64,000 nucleotides of DNA from Mycolicibacter longobardus (GTDB lineage Bacteria; Actinomycetota; Actinomycetes; Mycobacteriales; Mycobacteriaceae): contig NZ_LQPG01000010.1 in the NCBI RefSeq assembly GCF_002102265.1, positions 248,001 to 312,000 on the forward strand. Reading direction: 5' to 3'. Positions within the stretch are counted from its first letter, which is position 1; each line of letters opens with the position of its first letter. The notes below the pieces were generated by a model. That model was not told the DNA's origin and made no database searches. It worked only from the letters and a program-made list of their open reading frames with translations. This document shows positions 31,481 to 41,040 of the stretch, one piece after another. Both the position numbers and the translations under genes were made by a program.

Positions 31481-32262
31481 GTCGCAAACCGCTGATCGCC
31501 GGCAACTGGAAGATGAACCTCAACCACTTCGAGGCGATCGCGCTGGTGCAGAAGGTGGCGTTCGCGCTGCCGGACAAGTACTTCGACAAGGTCGACGTGA
31601 CGGTGCTGCCGCCGTTCACCGACCTGCGCAGCGTGCAGACTCTGGTCGACGGGGACAAGCTTCGGCTGACCTTCGGCGCCCAGGACCTGTCGCAGCACGA
31701 CTCGGGTGCCTACACCGGCGAGATCAGCGGGGCGTTCCTGGCCAAACTGGGCTGCACCTTCGTCGTCGTCGGGCACTCTGAGCGACGCAGCTACCACGGT
31801 GAGGACGACGCGCTGGTGGCCGCCAAGGCCGCCGCCGCCCTCAAGCACGGCCTGACCCCGATCATCTGCATCGGCGAGCACCTGGAGATCCGGGAGGCCG
31901 GCAACCACGTGGAGTACTGCCTGGAGCAGCTGCGCGGCTCGCTGGCCGGGTTGTCCGCCGAGCAGATCGCCGCGAGCGTCATCGCCTACGAGCCGGTGTG
32001 GGCGATCGGCACCGGTCGGGTGGCCGGTGCGGCCGACGCGCAGGAGGTGTGCGCGGCTGTGCGCGCCGAGTTGGGCAAGCTCGCCTCGCCCAAGATCGCC
32101 GAGACCGTCCGGGTGCTCTACGGCGGCTCGGTCAACGCCAAGAACATCGGCGAACTCATCGGCCAGCCCGACGTGGACGGCGGTCTCGTCGGCGGGGCGT
32201 CGCTGGACGGCGAGCAGTTCGCGATGCTGGCGGCGCTGGCCGCGGGCGGGCCTCTCCCTTGA
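31477..32262 (+). CDS. tpiA: Triosephosphate isomerase
   Basis: 261 residues forming a TIM barrel. Motifs: AGNWKMNLN (8-16, with the catalytic Lys), VVGHSERR (catalytic His near 100), [14 protein letters not shown] (catalytic Glu near 171, then the flexible lid) and [10 protein letters not shown] near 214-223. It is the third gene of the gap-pgk-tpiA operon and is followed by secG 42 bases later. Confidence 0.97.
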   Translation: MSRKPLIAGNWKMNLNHFEAIALVQKVAFALPDKYFDKVDVTVLPPFTDLRSVQTLVDGDKLRLTFGAQDLSQHDSGAYTGEISGAFLAKLGCTFVVVGHSERRSYHGEDDALVAAKAAAALKHGLTPIICIGEHLEIREAGNHVEYCLEQLRGSLAGLSAEQIAASVIAYEPVWAIGTGRVAGAADAQEVCAAVRAELGKLASPKIAETVRVLYGGSVNAKNIGELIGQPDVDGGLVGGASLDGEQFAMLAALAAGGPLP

Positions 32263-32292
32263 CCCAGAGCCGTGGCGGCGCTGGCCGAACGG

Positions 32293-32298
32293 TAGGGT
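32293..32298 (+). promoter_or_regulatory. -10 element of secG (leaderless)
   Basis: TAGGGT ends six bases before the secG ATG, so secG probably has its own leaderless transcript in addition to read-through from tpiA. Confidence 0.5.
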
Positions 32299-32304
32299 AG
32301 CGGC

Positions 32305-32538
32305 ATGATTTTGACGCTGCAGATCCTCTTGGTGATCACCAGCCTGCTGGTGATGCTGCTGGTGCTGCTGCACCGCGCCAAGGGCGGCGGCCTGTCGACC
32401 CTGTTCGGCGGCGGCGTGCAGTCCAGCCTGTCCGGTTCGACGGTGGTCGAGAAGAACCTCGACCGGCTCACCTACTTCGTCATCGCCATCTGGCTGGTGT
32501 GCATCATCGCGGTGGGCCTGCTGATCAAATACGCCTGA
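32305..32538 (+). CDS. secG: Protein translocase subunit SecG
   Basis: 77 residues with two membrane segments (about 4-23 and 53-72) separated by the SecG signature HRAKGGGLSTLFGGGVQSSLSGSTVVEKNLDRLT. It is the small non-essential subunit of the SecYEG channel. The position after tpiA is the common one in actinobacteria. It converges with the MpaB-type gene, 15 bases away. Confidence 0.95.
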   Translation: MILTLQILLVITSLLVMLLVLLHRAKGGGLSTLFGGGVQSSLSGSTVVEKNLDRLTYFVIAIWLVCIIAVGLLIKYA

Positions 32539-32553
32539 GCCGGGCCGGCCGCG

Positions 32554-33633
32554 TCAGGCCGGCTGAGGTAGGCGTGCGGCGTTCTCCGGCGTGGCGGTCA
32601 CCGGAACCGAAGGCCCGTGCATGACGGTCGCCTGATCCGTCTTGAACTGTTCGTAGAGTTCCTTGGGCGTCGCGATGCCGTGGCGTGCGAACGCCTCGGC
32701 GGGCGTGACGGTCTCCGCGGTGACCGGTGCGATGCCCAGCAGCGCCGGTCCGGCCAGCGGCACGGTCGACGGGCTGAGGTACCGCAGGGCGAGCATGGCG
32801 AGTTTCGGCCGGGCCAGCACCGCCATGCCGACCCGCAGAATCGGCCGGATCAGCCAGTCGACGGCGGCACTTTGGTGGGTGTTGGCCAGATCGCGCTGCC
32901 ATCGGGGCAGCATCCGAATGACCCCGGCCCGCAGCAGGAACCTGGCCGGCCATTTCAGCGGTGCCAGCGCCGCCGGCAGGTCGGGCAGAAACACCTCGGC
33001 GTTCATCAGGTGCTGCATCGCATGCTGGGTGGCCTCGCTGGCCGCAAGTCGCGGGCGCATCCGCTGGAAGTAGTCGCGAACCTCGTCGCGGGTGCGCGGT
33101 ACCGCCGCCGGGTCGATCGTCTGGAACTCCGCGGCTTTCGCGCAGTCCGCCCAGTACCGGCGTTCGTCGGACTCCGAGAGCTTGCCGGGCCCGTAGAGCT
33201 CGTACGCGTAGAGCACCGAATGCCAGCCCGTTACCAGGATCCACAGCTGCTGGTCCGGGTTGTTCGGATCGGACCACACCCCGGAAACGGGTTCCACGCA
33301 GCCGGCATGCGCATGCACCTTCGTCAGCGTTTCCGCCGCCTTGGCCGCGGACAGCGAATCCCCGATCGCGATCGTCGCGAAATAGTGGATGGTGCGCTCC
33401 AGCCGGACCCGCGGCTGGTTGTAGATCCGGCTGGTGGCGTTGACGGTCGCGGTCAGGAACGGGTCCAGCTCCTCGACCACCACCGCGCGGCTGATCGCGA
33501 CCGTGGGTGTGGTCGGGTACGTCCATACCCGCCACGCCACCGAATCCGGCCCGAACACCCCGTAGTCCAGCAGGGGTTGGTACTTGCGCCGGCCGGTGGG
33601 CGAAGACGCGTCGGTGAAGCCGGGCTCAGTCAT
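32554..33633 (-). CDS. MpaB/rubber-oxygenase-type (DUF2236) protein
   Basis: 359 residues of the DUF2236 family, which includes haem-dependent latex-clearing oxygenases and fungal MpaB; many mycobacterial members are uncharacterised. Visible: DYGVFGPDSVAWRVWTYPT near 23-41, RLERTIHYFATIAIGDS near 77-93, VHAHAG near 105-110 and WILVTGWHSVLYAYELYG near 132-149 with candidate haem-ligand His residues. The ATG at 33633 follows AAGGGGAG by three bases; an in-frame ATG at 33660 overlaps the TetR stop but has no ribosome-binding site. It is downstream of the TetR regulator and likely co-transcribed. Confidence 0.8.
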   Translation of the reverse strand: MTEPGFTDASSPTGRRKYQPLLDYGVFGPDSVAWRVWTYPTTPTVAISRAVVVEELDPFLTATVNATSRIYNQPRVRLERTIHYFATIAIGDSLSAAKAAETLTKVHAHAGCVEPVSGVWSDPNNPDQQLWILVTGWHSVLYAYELYGPGKLSESDERRYWADCAKAAEFQTIDPAAVPRTRDEVRDYFQRMRPRLAASEATQHAMQHLMNAEVFLPDLPAALAPLKWPARFLLRAGVIRMLPRWQRDLANTHQSAAVDWLIRPILRVGMAVLARPKLAMLALRYLSPSTVPLAGPALLGIAPVTAETVTPAEAFARHGIATPKELYEQFKTDQATVMHGPSVPVTATPENAARLPQPA

Positions 33634-33656
33634 GATCTCCCCTTGTTGGTGCGGTG

Positions 33657-34283
33657 TCATGCCGCGCGGAATGCGCTGCAGATGATCTGTCCGTAGAACA
33701 CGCCGAGATCATCGGCGGTCCAATCGTTTTCGTCGTCCAACAGCGACCGCGACGCCGCCTCGCCGGCCGACATGAACAGTTCGATGAGAACCGGGAGCTT
33801 GCGCTCGAGATCTGCTGTCTGCCACCACCGTTGCAGTGCCGGGCCGATCCACCGGGTGGCGCTGGCGGCGACGGCCCGGCGAGCCTCTGCGACGACGTCG
33901 GACACCGAGGGATCCGGGTTGGCCGCGAAGATCAGCCGCCAGGTGGAGGGATGTTCCTCGACCATGTGCAACAGGTGCTGGTAGCCGGTGACGAATGCGG
34001 CCTGCGGGTCGTCGCCGCGGGCGGTGTGCAGCGCTTCGAGCAGCCGGGCCACCATCGTGTCGCGCTCGCGCTCGACCAACGCCTCGATCAAGGCCACCCG
34101 GTCGGGGAAGCAGGAGTACACCACCGGACGGGTGACCCCGAGTCGTTCGGCGACCGAGCCGACGGTCACCGCGCTGGTGCCGGCCGCGGCTGCGATGGCC
34201 AGCGCCGCATCGAGCACCTGCGGGCGGCGACGTTCCGGGCCCAGATGGGCCGCACGCTCTCGGTTGTTCAGGGCGACAGTCAC
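33657..34283 (-). CDS. TetR-family transcriptional regulator
   Basis: 208 residues. An N-terminal TetR helix-turn-helix (RPQVLDAALAIAAAAGTSAVTVGSVAERLGVTRPVVYSCFPDRVALIEALV, about 20-70) is followed by a ligand-binding helical domain. It is divergent from an acyl-CoA dehydrogenase and upstream of an MpaB-type oxygenase; the 66-bp gap holds paired palindromes, one overlapping its own GTG start, suggesting it represses itself and both neighbours. The ligand is probably an acyl-CoA or hydrophobic compound (inference). Confidence 0.88.
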   Translation of the reverse strand: MTVALNNRERAAHLGPERRRPQVLDAALAIAAAAGTSAVTVGSVAERLGVTRPVVYSCFPDRVALIEALVERERDTMVARLLEALHTARGDDPQAAFVTGYQHLLHMVEEHPSTWRLIFAANPDPSVSDVVAEARRAVAASATRWIGPALQRWWQTADLERKLPVLIELFMSAGEAASRSLLDDENDWTADDLGVFYGQIICSAFRAA

Positions 34284-34296
34284 TACAGCAATGTAG
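34283..34296. promoter_or_regulatory. TetR operator 1
   Basis: CTACAGCAATGTAG has 5-bp inverted arms CTACA/TGTAG and overlaps the GTG start of the TetR gene. It matches operator 2 at 11 of 14 positions. Confidence 0.55.
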
Positions 34297-34308
34297 CAAA
34301 ATTCTTCA

Positions 34309-34317
34309 CTATTGTAG
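34309..34317. promoter_or_regulatory. Possible third half-operator
   Basis: CTATTGTAG lies between the two palindromes and shares the TGTAG arm; it may be a weaker site or chance AT-rich sequence. Confidence 0.3.
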
Positions 34318-34324
34318 ATTTTTC

Positions 34325-34338
34325 CTACGCCGATGTAG
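34325..34338. promoter_or_regulatory. TetR operator 2
   Basis: CTACGCCGATGTAG lies 12 bases before the acyl-CoA dehydrogenase ATG. Its start is 42 bases from that of operator 1, close to four helical turns, so two dimers would sit on the same face. Confidence 0.55.
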
Positions 34339-34349
34339 AGTCACACCGC

Positions 34350-36260
34350 ATGACCACGCTGTTCAACCCGCACGCCCCGGACTTCGCCGATTTCGACGAG
34401 CGGACCCGCCAGATCTTCACCGCCACCATCGACTTCTTCGAGAGTCACGGAAAGGCCTGGCTCAAGCAGCAGGACCGCGACCGGGTCTGGTACGCGGAGT
34501 TCCTGGAATTCGCCAAACGGGAGGGGATCTTCGCCACATTCCTGACCCCCGCATCGGAAGCCGGCGGAGATCCCGACAAGCGCTGGGACACCGCCCGCAA
34601 CGCGATGTACAGCCAGATCCTCGGCTTCTACGGCATGCAGTACTGGTACGTCTGGCAGGTCACGATCCTGGGGCTCGGGCCGATCTGGCAGTCCGACAAC
34701 CCCAAGGCCCGTGCGCGTGCCGCCGCGCTGCTGGACGCCGGGGACATCTTCGCGTTCGGCCTCTCGGAGAAGGAACACGGCGCCGATGTCTACTCCACCG
34801 ACATGGTGCTCACGCCGAAGAGCAGCGGCGGGTACTCGGCCGACGGCGGCAAGTACTACATCGGCAACGGCAACCTGGCCCGCATGGTGTCGGTGTTCGG
34901 GCGTCGTGCCGACAAACCGATCCTGGACAGCTCCGACATGGACAGCCACAAGCCCGACGAGGACTTCACCGGCTACCTGTTCTTCGCCGCGGACAGCCAG
35001 CACAAGGCCTACCGGCTGCGCAAGAACGTCGTCGACGCCCAGATGTATGTGGCCGCGTTCGACCTGGAGAAGTACCCGGTCTCAGCCGACGACATCCTGC
35101 ATGAGGGCAAGGGCGCCTTCTACGCTGCCATCAACACCGTCAACATCGGCAAGTTCAACCTCGGATTCGGCGCCATCGGCTCCTGCGAGCACGCGATGTA
35201 TGAAGCCGTCACCCACGCGGAGAACCGGGTGCTGTTCGGCAGCCGCGTCACCGAATTCCCCCAGATCCGGCAGATGCTCGCCGAGGTCTACTCCCGGCTG
35301 ATCGGGATGAAGCTCTGCAGCGAACGGGCGATCGACTACATGCGTTCGGCCTCGCCGGCCGACCGGCGTTACCTGCTGTTCAACGCGATCGAGAAGATGA
35401 CCGTGACCCGCGAGGGCGAGAAGATCGTCACCGTCCTGTCGGACATCATCGCCGCCCGCGGCTTCGAGAACGACATGTTCTTCACGATGGCCCTGCTGGG
35501 TTCGGTCGGGCTGCCGCGCCTGGAGGGCACCGTGCACGTGAACATGGCGTTGTCGCTGAAGTTCATGGCCAACTACATGTTCCGTCCCACCGACGCCGGC
35601 CTGCTGGCGATGCGCGCCCTGCCGGTCGGTCATGCGCCCAAGCGCGCGGTGCGGGCGTTGGCCGCCGGACTGCGCACCGCGGGCCACGCGGTGATCCCGC
35701 CGCTGGCACGCATTCCGGTGACACCCCGTGCGCTGCGGGCCGCCCGGCCGCCCGCGGTCAGTCGCCGCCGTGACTTCGCAAACGACGACTTCCTGTTCGC
35801 GCAGGGCCCGAGCCGGGGATTGAGCAAGATCGCGTTCGCCGACTGGCGGCCGATCATGCAGCAGTTCGCCCACATCCCCAATGTCGGGGTGTTCTTGGCG
35901 CAGGCCGAGGCATTTCAGGCGCTGCTGGCCGTCGCCGAGCCCACGCCCGAACAGCAGGCCGACGTCGACTTCCTGTTCAGCGTGGGGGAGCTGTTCACTC
36001 TGCTGCCCTACGCGCAGCTCATCTTGGAGCAGGCCGCCCTCGGCGACACCGACCCGGACGTGATCGATCAGCTCTTCGAAGTGCTGGTGACCGACTTCTC
36101 CGGCCACGCCACCAAACTGCACTGCAAGGCCACCGCCACCGCCGCGCAGAAGGCCCGGGCACTCGACCTGATCAGGCAACCGGTGGCCGACACCGGGCGA
36201 TTCGACCGGGTGGTCGCCCAGGCGCGTGCCCTGGCGAATGCCTACGAGATGAAGCCTTGA
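34350..36260 (+). CDS. Acyl-CoA dehydrogenase family protein
   Basis: 636 residues, larger than the ~380-residue minimal enzyme and close to the long mycobacterial FadE types. The core is present: FGLSEKEHGADVYSTDMVL near 139-157 (flavin and substrate loop), KYYIGNGNLARM near 167-178, and a helical C-terminal domain (NLGFGAIGSCEHAMYEAVTHAENRVLFG near 270-297; IAARGFENDMFFTMALLGSVGLPRLEGTVHVN near 368-399). A distinct ~200-residue C-terminal extension follows. The catalytic Glu cannot be fixed by eye. The frame is open far upstream but through the antisense of the TetR gene; the ATG beyond operator 2 is the start. Confidence 0.88.
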   Translation: MTTLFNPHAPDFADFDERTRQIFTATIDFFESHGKAWLKQQDRDRVWYAEFLEFAKREGIFATFLTPASEAGGDPDKRWDTARNAMYSQILGFYGMQYWYVWQVTILGLGPIWQSDNPKARARAAALLDAGDIFAFGLSEKEHGADVYSTDMVLTPKSSGGYSADGGKYYIGNGNLARMVSVFGRRADKPILDSSDMDSHKPDEDFTGYLFFAADSQHKAYRLRKNVVDAQMYVAAFDLEKYPVSADDILHEGKGAFYAAINTVNIGKFNLGFGAIGSCEHAMYEAVTHAENRVLFGSRVTEFPQIRQMLAEVYSRLIGMKLCSERAIDYMRSASPADRRYLLFNAIEKMTVTREGEKIVTVLSDIIAARGFENDMFFTMALLGSVGLPRLEGTVHVNMALSLKFMANYMFRPTDAGLLAMRALPVGHAPKRAVRALAAGLRTAGHAVIPPLARIPVTPRALRAARPPAVSRRRDFANDDFLFAQGPSRGLSKIAFADWRPIMQQFAHIPNVGVFLAQAEAFQALLAVAEPTPEQQADVDFLFSVGELFTLLPYAQLILEQAALGDTDPDVIDQLFEVLVTDFSGHATKLHCKATATAAQKARALDLIRQPVADTGRFDRVVAQARALANAYEMKP

Positions 36261-36264
36261 GGCG

Positions 36265-36654
36265 TCAGCGCCCCACCCGGTTCCGCATGGCGTTGAACAT
36301 GCCGCGGACCGCGTTCTCGGTGGCCGCCAGCGGCGACATTGCCGTCTCGCCGACCTCGACGAGGTAGTCGATCCGGCTGACGATGGCCTCCACCGGTTCG
36401 ATCAGCGTCGCCAGTCGCCGGGCCAGGTCATCCAGACCGGCCATGGTCGACTCCAGGTGGTCCAGACCGTCGCCGAGGCGTTCGACGGTGGCGTTGAGGC
36501 CGGCCAGTGAGCTGTTGAGCTCATTCATCGTGTTGCCCAGGCCACTGAGGACATCCTCGAGCTGCCCCACCGTCACGTCGGCGTTCAGCGCCGCCTGGGC
36601 CAGTGTCTTGAGCCGATTGCGTTCGCCGCCGGAACCCGAGCTTCTGTCTGCCAT
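36265..36654 (-). CDS. Small coiled-coil protein (Rv1444c-like)
   Basis: 129 residues, almost entirely helical heptads (GQLEDVLSGLGNTMNELNSS and following), starting MADRSSGSGGERNRLKTLAQAAL. It matches M. tuberculosis Rv1444c in start and position just downstream of the pgl gene. Function unknown; the pattern suggests a coiled coil that could oligomerise or line the membrane. The frame is open upstream but the ATG at 36654 gives the conserved N-terminus. It ends 4 bases from the convergent acyl-CoA dehydrogenase. Confidence 0.8.
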   Translation of the reverse strand: MADRSSGSGGERNRLKTLAQAALNADVTVGQLEDVLSGLGNTMNELNSSLAGLNATVERLGDGLDHLESTMAGLDDLARRLATLIEPVEAIVSRIDYLVEVGETAMSPLAATENAVRGMFNAMRNRVGR

Positions 36655-36685
36655 GCCGCCAATTATGACGCGTCGCGGCCGACGA

Positions 36686-37432
36686 CTAGTCAGATTTCCC
36701 CGGCAGCTGCGAGGCCGCCGCCTGATCGAGCAGCCACACCGTCTGCTCACGCCCGATCGCGCCCGCGGCCGGCACCGACACCGGGTCAGCGCCACCGACG
36801 GCGGCGGCCACCGCATGGGCCTTGGACGCGCCGGCCACCACCAGCCAGACCTGGCGGGAGCGCTGGATTGCCGGCAGCGTCAAGGTGATGCGGCGCGGCG
36901 GCGGTTTGGGCGAATCGTAGACCGGCAGCACCAGCCGGGCGGATTCGATTACCGCCGGGGTGTCCGGGAACAGTGAGTTGACGTGGCCTTCACCACCCAT
37001 GCCCAACAGATGCACGTCGAAGTCCGGTGTGCGCTCACCGGGTTCGGCATGATCGGCCAGTACCTGCTCGTAGGCCAGCGCCGCGACGTCCAGATCATCG
37101 CCGAACGCGCCGTCGCTGGCGGCCATCGCGTGAATGTTGTCGGCCGGGATCCCGACGCGGTCCAACAGCGCCTCGCGGGCCTGCTTTTCGTTGCGCTCGT
37201 CATCGTCGCCAGGTACGAATCGGTCGTCGCCGAAATACACGTGCACGCGTTCCCAGTCGATCCGCGCTGCATGCTCACCGAGCCGACGCAGCAGCCCGAT
37301 ACCGCTACCGCCGCCGGTCAACACGATCTGTGCACGGCCCCGCGCGGCGATGGCCGACTCGACGGCATCGGCCAGCCGGTCACCGGCGGCGGCGACCAGT
37401 GCGGCGGCGTCGGGATAAGTCGCAACGATCAC
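36686..37432 (-). CDS. pgl: 6-phosphogluconolactonase
   Basis: 248 residues of the DevB/Pgl family that hydrolyses 6-phosphogluconolactone after Zwf. Motifs: [14 protein letters not shown] near 41-54, [19 protein letters not shown] near 67-85, [18 protein letters not shown] near 140-157 with the catalytic His, and RITLTLPAI near 180. The GTG at 37432 overlaps the opcA stop (GTGA), so the start is fixed although the frame stays open upstream. Confidence 0.94.
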   Translation of the reverse strand: MIVATYPDAAALVAAAGDRLADAVESAIAARGRAQIVLTGGGSGIGLLRRLGEHAARIDWERVHVYFGDDRFVPGDDDERNEKQAREALLDRVGIPADNIHAMAASDGAFGDDLDVAALAYEQVLADHAEPGERTPDFDVHLLGMGGEGHVNSLFPDTPAVIESARLVLPVYDSPKPPPRRITLTLPAIQRSRQVWLVVAGASKAHAVAAAVGGADPVSVPAAGAIGREQTVWLLDQAAASQLPGKSD

Positions 37433-38349
37433 AGATACTCCACTTCTTCGAGGCCGGTCAGCGCGGCGCCGTAGATGGCGTCGGGGTCCAGTCGGCGCAG
37501 ATCTTCGGCCAGGCATTCCGCAGTCACCCGGCGCGGCAGTGGCACGAATGCGTCGGGCCGTCCGGTGCGGCTCAAGGTGGCGGTCACCCCGTCCTGGGGG
37601 CGGCTCAGTGCCACCGTTTCGCTGTCGCGCACCAACTCGATCTTCAGTTCGCCGACCACGCGCCGCACCGGTCCGTCGATGCGACTGGCCAGCCAGCCGG
37701 CCAGGATGTCCAGGGCCGGCTCCGTCGGCAACCCGGAGACCTGCGCCGAGCGGATCGGCTCGTAGGGCGCCTGATCCAGCGCGGAGGCCAGCAGCGCCCG
37801 CCAGTAGGTGATGCGGCTCCACGACAGATCGGTGTCGCCGGCGGTGTAGCCGCCCCGGCGACTCTTGATCGCCGCCAGGGGATCCGGCGCGTTGGTGGCG
37901 TCGGTGATCCGGCGCACCGCCAGCGCGCCCAGCGGATCGGCGGCCGGCGCCGCCGGCGCGACGTCGGGCCACCACGCGACGATCGGGATGTCGGGCAGCA
38001 GGAACGGCACCACGACCGCGTCGGCGTGCCCGGCCAGCGGACCGCACAGCCGCAGCACCACCACTTCGCCCGCCCCGGCTTCGCCGAACATCCGCAGCTG
38101 GGCGTCCAACCGGGCCTCGGGAGACTCGGGGTCACCGGTCACCACCACGATCACCCGACACGGATGCTCGTGGCTGGCGATGTTGGCCGCGGCGATGGAC
38201 TCGTCGAGCAGTGTGTCGTTCTCGGCGTCTTCGAGGGCGATGATCAGGCTCAGCACCCGGCCGGTGGTCGCCGCGCCGATCTGCTCGCGGAGCTCGTTGA
38301 GTTTCTTGTTGATCGCGGTGGTGGACGTATCGGGCAGGTCGAGAATCAT
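37429..38349 (-). CDS. opcA: Glucose-6-phosphate dehydrogenase assembly protein OpcA
   Basis: 306 residues of the OpcA family, an allosteric partner that supports Zwf in cyanobacteria and actinobacteria. Conserved stretches include [26 protein letters not shown] near 14-39, HPCRVIVVV, and [19 protein letters not shown] near 112-130. The ATG at 38349 overlaps the zwf stop by four bases (ATGA) and the end overlaps pgl. Order tkt-tal-zwf-opcA-pgl matches M. tuberculosis. Confidence 0.94.
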   Translation of the reverse strand: MILDLPDTSTTAINKKLNELREQIGAATTGRVLSLIIALEDAENDTLLDESIAAANIASHEHPCRVIVVVTGDPESPEARLDAQLRMFGEAGAGEVVVLRLCGPLAGHADAVVVPFLLPDIPIVAWWPDVAPAAPAADPLGALAVRRITDATNAPDPLAAIKSRRGGYTAGDTDLSWSRITYWRALLASALDQAPYEPIRSAQVSGLPTEPALDILAGWLASRIDGPVRRVVGELKIELVRDSETVALSRPQDGVTATLSRTGRPDAFVPLPRRVTAECLAEDLRRLDPDAIYGAALTGLEEVEYL

Positions 38350-39902
38350 GGGCGCCGCCATTCGCGGCCGGAACGCGCCAGCATCTCGAACGACGACTGC
38401 GGCCCCCAGCTCCCGGCCACATAGGGTTCCGGCTTGCCGTGTTCGGCCCAGTTCTCCAGCACCGGATCCAGTATTTCCCAAGACAATTCGACTTCGGCAT
38501 TGACCGGGAACAGCGACGGTTCGCCCAGCAGCACGTCCAGGATCAGCCGCTCGTAGGCCTCCGGCGAATCCTCGGAGAACGCCGAGCCGTAGGAGAAGTC
38601 CATATTGACGTCGCGGACTTCCATCAGGTGTCCGGGCACCTTGGACCCGAACCGCAGGGTGATCCCTTCGTCGGGCTGCACCCGGATCACCAGTGCGTTC
38701 TTGCCCAACTCGTCGGTCATGGTGGCGTCGAACGGTAGGTGCGGGGCGCGTTTGAACACCAGGGCGATCTCGGTGACGCGCCGCCCCAGGCGTTTGCCGG
38801 TGCGCAGGTAGAACGGCACGCCGGCCCAGCGCCGGGTGTCGACCTCCAGGGTGATCGCCGCAAAGGTCTCGGTCCGCGAATCGTGGGCGAACCCCTCCTC
38901 GTCGAGTAGGCCCACGACGTGTTCGCCGCCCTGCCATCCGGCGGCGTACTGGCCGCGGGAGGTGGTCTCATCCAGTGGCTGTGCCAGCCGGGTGGCCGAG
39001 AGCACTTTGATCTTCTCGGCCTGCAATTCGGCGGGGGAGAAGCTGACCGGCTCCTCCATCGCGGTCAGAGCCAGCAACTGCAGCAGGTGGTTCTGGATCA
39101 CGTCGCGGGCGGCGCCGATGCCGTCGTAATAGCCGGCTCGCCCACCCAGGCCGATGTCTTCGGCCATGGTGATCTGTACGTGGTCGACGTAGTGGGCGTT
39201 CCAGATCGGGTCGAACAGCTGGTTGGCGAAGCGCAGCGCCAGAATGTTCTGCACCGTCTCCTTACCCAGGTAGTGGTCGATCCGGAACACTGACTCCTCC
39301 GGGAAGACGCTGTTGACCACGCTGTTGAGCTCGACCGCGCTGGCCAGATCGTGGCCGAACGGCTTCTCGATCACCACCCGGCTCCACCGGCCGTCCCGCG
39401 GCCGCGCCAGCCCGGTCGAGTGCAGCTTCTCGCACACCACCGGGAACGCGCCGGGCGGGATCGACAGGTAGAAGGCGTGATTGCCGCCGGTGCCGCGTTC
39501 GGCGTCGAGTTCCTCCAGGGTCTGCGCCAGCCGGGCGAATGCCTCGTCGTCGTCGAACGTTCCTGTCACGAAACGGAATCCGGCGGCCAGCCGGTCCCAC
39601 ACCACCTGGCGGAACGGGGTGCGGGCGTGCTCCTTGACGGCCTGGTAGACCACGTCGGCGAAGTCCTCGTCGGCCCAGTCCCGGCGAGCGAACCCGACCA
39701 GCGCGAAGGTCGGTGGCAGCAGCCCGCGGTTGGCCAGGTCGTAGATGGCCGGCATGAGCTTGCGCCGGGCCAGGTCGCCGGTGACACCGAAGATCACCAC
39801 ACCACACGGGCCGGCGATGCGGGGCAGGCGCTTGTCCCGCTTGTCCCGCAGCGGATTCCGCCACTGCGCGGCGGTGTTTCGCGCTGCCCCGGCGCCGGCC
39901 AT
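38346..39902 (-). CDS. zwf: Glucose-6-phosphate dehydrogenase
   Basis: 518 residues. It oxidises glucose 6-phosphate, producing NADPH for the cell. The N-terminal Rossmann motif VIFGVTGDLARRKLMPAIYDL (36-56) and the substrate signature RIDHYLGKETVQNILALRFAN (with the catalytic His) are intact. The ATG at 39902 begins MAGAGAARNTAAQWRNPLRDKRDKR and lies 4 bases past the tal stop. It corresponds to zwf2 of M. tuberculosis. It is coupled to opcA by an ATGA overlap. Confidence 0.95.
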   Translation of the reverse strand: MAGAGAARNTAAQWRNPLRDKRDKRLPRIAGPCGVVIFGVTGDLARRKLMPAIYDLANRGLLPPTFALVGFARRDWADEDFADVVYQAVKEHARTPFRQVVWDRLAAGFRFVTGTFDDDEAFARLAQTLEELDAERGTGGNHAFYLSIPPGAFPVVCEKLHSTGLARPRDGRWSRVVIEKPFGHDLASAVELNSVVNSVFPEESVFRIDHYLGKETVQNILALRFANQLFDPIWNAHYVDHVQITMAEDIGLGGRAGYYDGIGAARDVIQNHLLQLLALTAMEEPVSFSPAELQAEKIKVLSATRLAQPLDETTSRGQYAAGWQGGEHVVGLLDEEGFAHDSRTETFAAITLEVDTRRWAGVPFYLRTGKRLGRRVTEIALVFKRAPHLPFDATMTDELGKNALVIRVQPDEGITLRFGSKVPGHLMEVRDVNMDFSYGSAFSEDSPEAYERLILDVLLGEPSLFPVNAEVELSWEILDPVLENWAEHGKPEPYVAGSWGPQSSFEMLARSGREWRRP

Positions 39903-39906
39903 CAGA

Positions 39907-41019
39907 TCACTTGGCGGCTTCGAGCTGCGCTGAGGTGGCGTCCAGCAGTTCGCCCCAGGATGTCTCGAACTTCTCCACGCCCTCGGACTCCAACACCTCG
40001 AACACATCGGGCAGGTCGATGCCCACGGCTGCGAGCTGGTCGAAGACGGCCTGGGAGGCCGATGCGGTGCCGGTGATGGTGTCGCCGGTGATGTCCCCGT
40101 GGTCGGCCACCGCGTCCAGCGTCGGCTCCGGCATGGTGTTGACGGTGTTGGCCGCAACCAACTCGGTGACGTAGAGGGTGTCCGGGTAGTCCGGGTTCTT
40201 GACGCCGGTCGAAGCCCACAACGGGCGCTGCACCCGGGCGCCGTGTGCCGCCAGCGCGGCGAAGCGCTCGCCGGCGAACACCTCTTCGTAGGCGGCGTAG
40301 GCCAGCCGGGCGTTGGCGACCCCGGCCTGTCCGCGTAGCGCCAGCGCTTCGGCTGAGCCGATCTTCTCCAGCCGGGCGTCGATCTCGGTGTCGACCCGGG
40401 ATACGAAGAACGAGGCCACCGAGTGGATCTTGGCCAGGTCGTGCCCGGCGGCCTTGGCGGCCTCCAGGCCGGCCAGGTAGGCGTCCATCACCTCACGGTG
40501 CCGCTCGACGGAGAAGATCAGCGTGACGTTGACCGAGATCCCTTCGGCCAGTACCGCGGTGATGGCCGGCAGGCCTGCCTTGGTGGCCGGGATCTTGATG
40601 AACAGGTTGGGGCGGTCGACGATCTTCCACAGCTCGACGGCCTGCGCGACGGTCTTGTCGGTGTCATGGGCCAGACGCGGGTCGACCTCGATCGACACCC
40701 GGCCGTCCACACCGTCGGATGCCTCCCACGCGTGGGTCAGCACCTCGCACGCGTTGCGCACGTCGTCGGTGGTGACGGTGCGGATCACCGCGTCCACGTC
40801 GGCGCCACGGGCGGCCAGTTCGGCCAGTTGCCTGTCGTAGGCGTGGCCCTTCTCCAGTGCCTTCTGGAAGATGGTCGGGTTGGTGGTAACCCCGACCACA
40901 CTGCGGGTGGCGACCAGCTCGGCCAGGTTGCCCGACGTGAGCCGGTCCCGGGACAGATCATCGAGCCACACCGATACGCCGGCGGCGCTCAGAGCGGCAA
41001 GCTTGGGGTTCTGAGTCAT
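39907..41019 (-). CDS. tal: Transaldolase
   Basis: 370 residues of the long actinobacterial transaldolase type. Motifs: [16 protein letters not shown] near 15-30, [15 protein letters not shown] near 41-55, [14 protein letters not shown] near 139-152 with the Schiff-base Lys, and [15 protein letters not shown] near 200-214. It links the pentose-phosphate pool to glycolysis with tkt. The ATG has an AAAGGAGC ribosome-binding site in the 21-bp gap to tkt. Confidence 0.95.
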   Translation of the reverse strand: MTQNPKLAALSAAGVSVWLDDLSRDRLTSGNLAELVATRSVVGVTTNPTIFQKALEKGHAYDRQLAELAARGADVDAVIRTVTTDDVRNACEVLTHAWEASDGVDGRVSIEVDPRLAHDTDKTVAQAVELWKIVDRPNLFIKIPATKAGLPAITAVLAEGISVNVTLIFSVERHREVMDAYLAGLEAAKAAGHDLAKIHSVASFFVSRVDTEIDARLEKIGSAEALALRGQAGVANARLAYAAYEEVFAGERFAALAAHGARVQRPLWASTGVKNPDYPDTLYVTELVAANTVNTMPEPTLDAVADHGDITGDTITGTASASQAVFDQLAAVGIDLPDVFEVLESEGVEKFETSWGELLDATSAQLEAAK

Positions 41020-41040
41020 GTTGCGCTCCTTTGATTGACG

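Noticed and set aside
33654..34349. 232-codon N-terminal extension of the acyl-CoA dehydrogenase
   Set aside because: It is antisense to a clear TetR gene and crosses the operators; the conserved protein begins at 34350.
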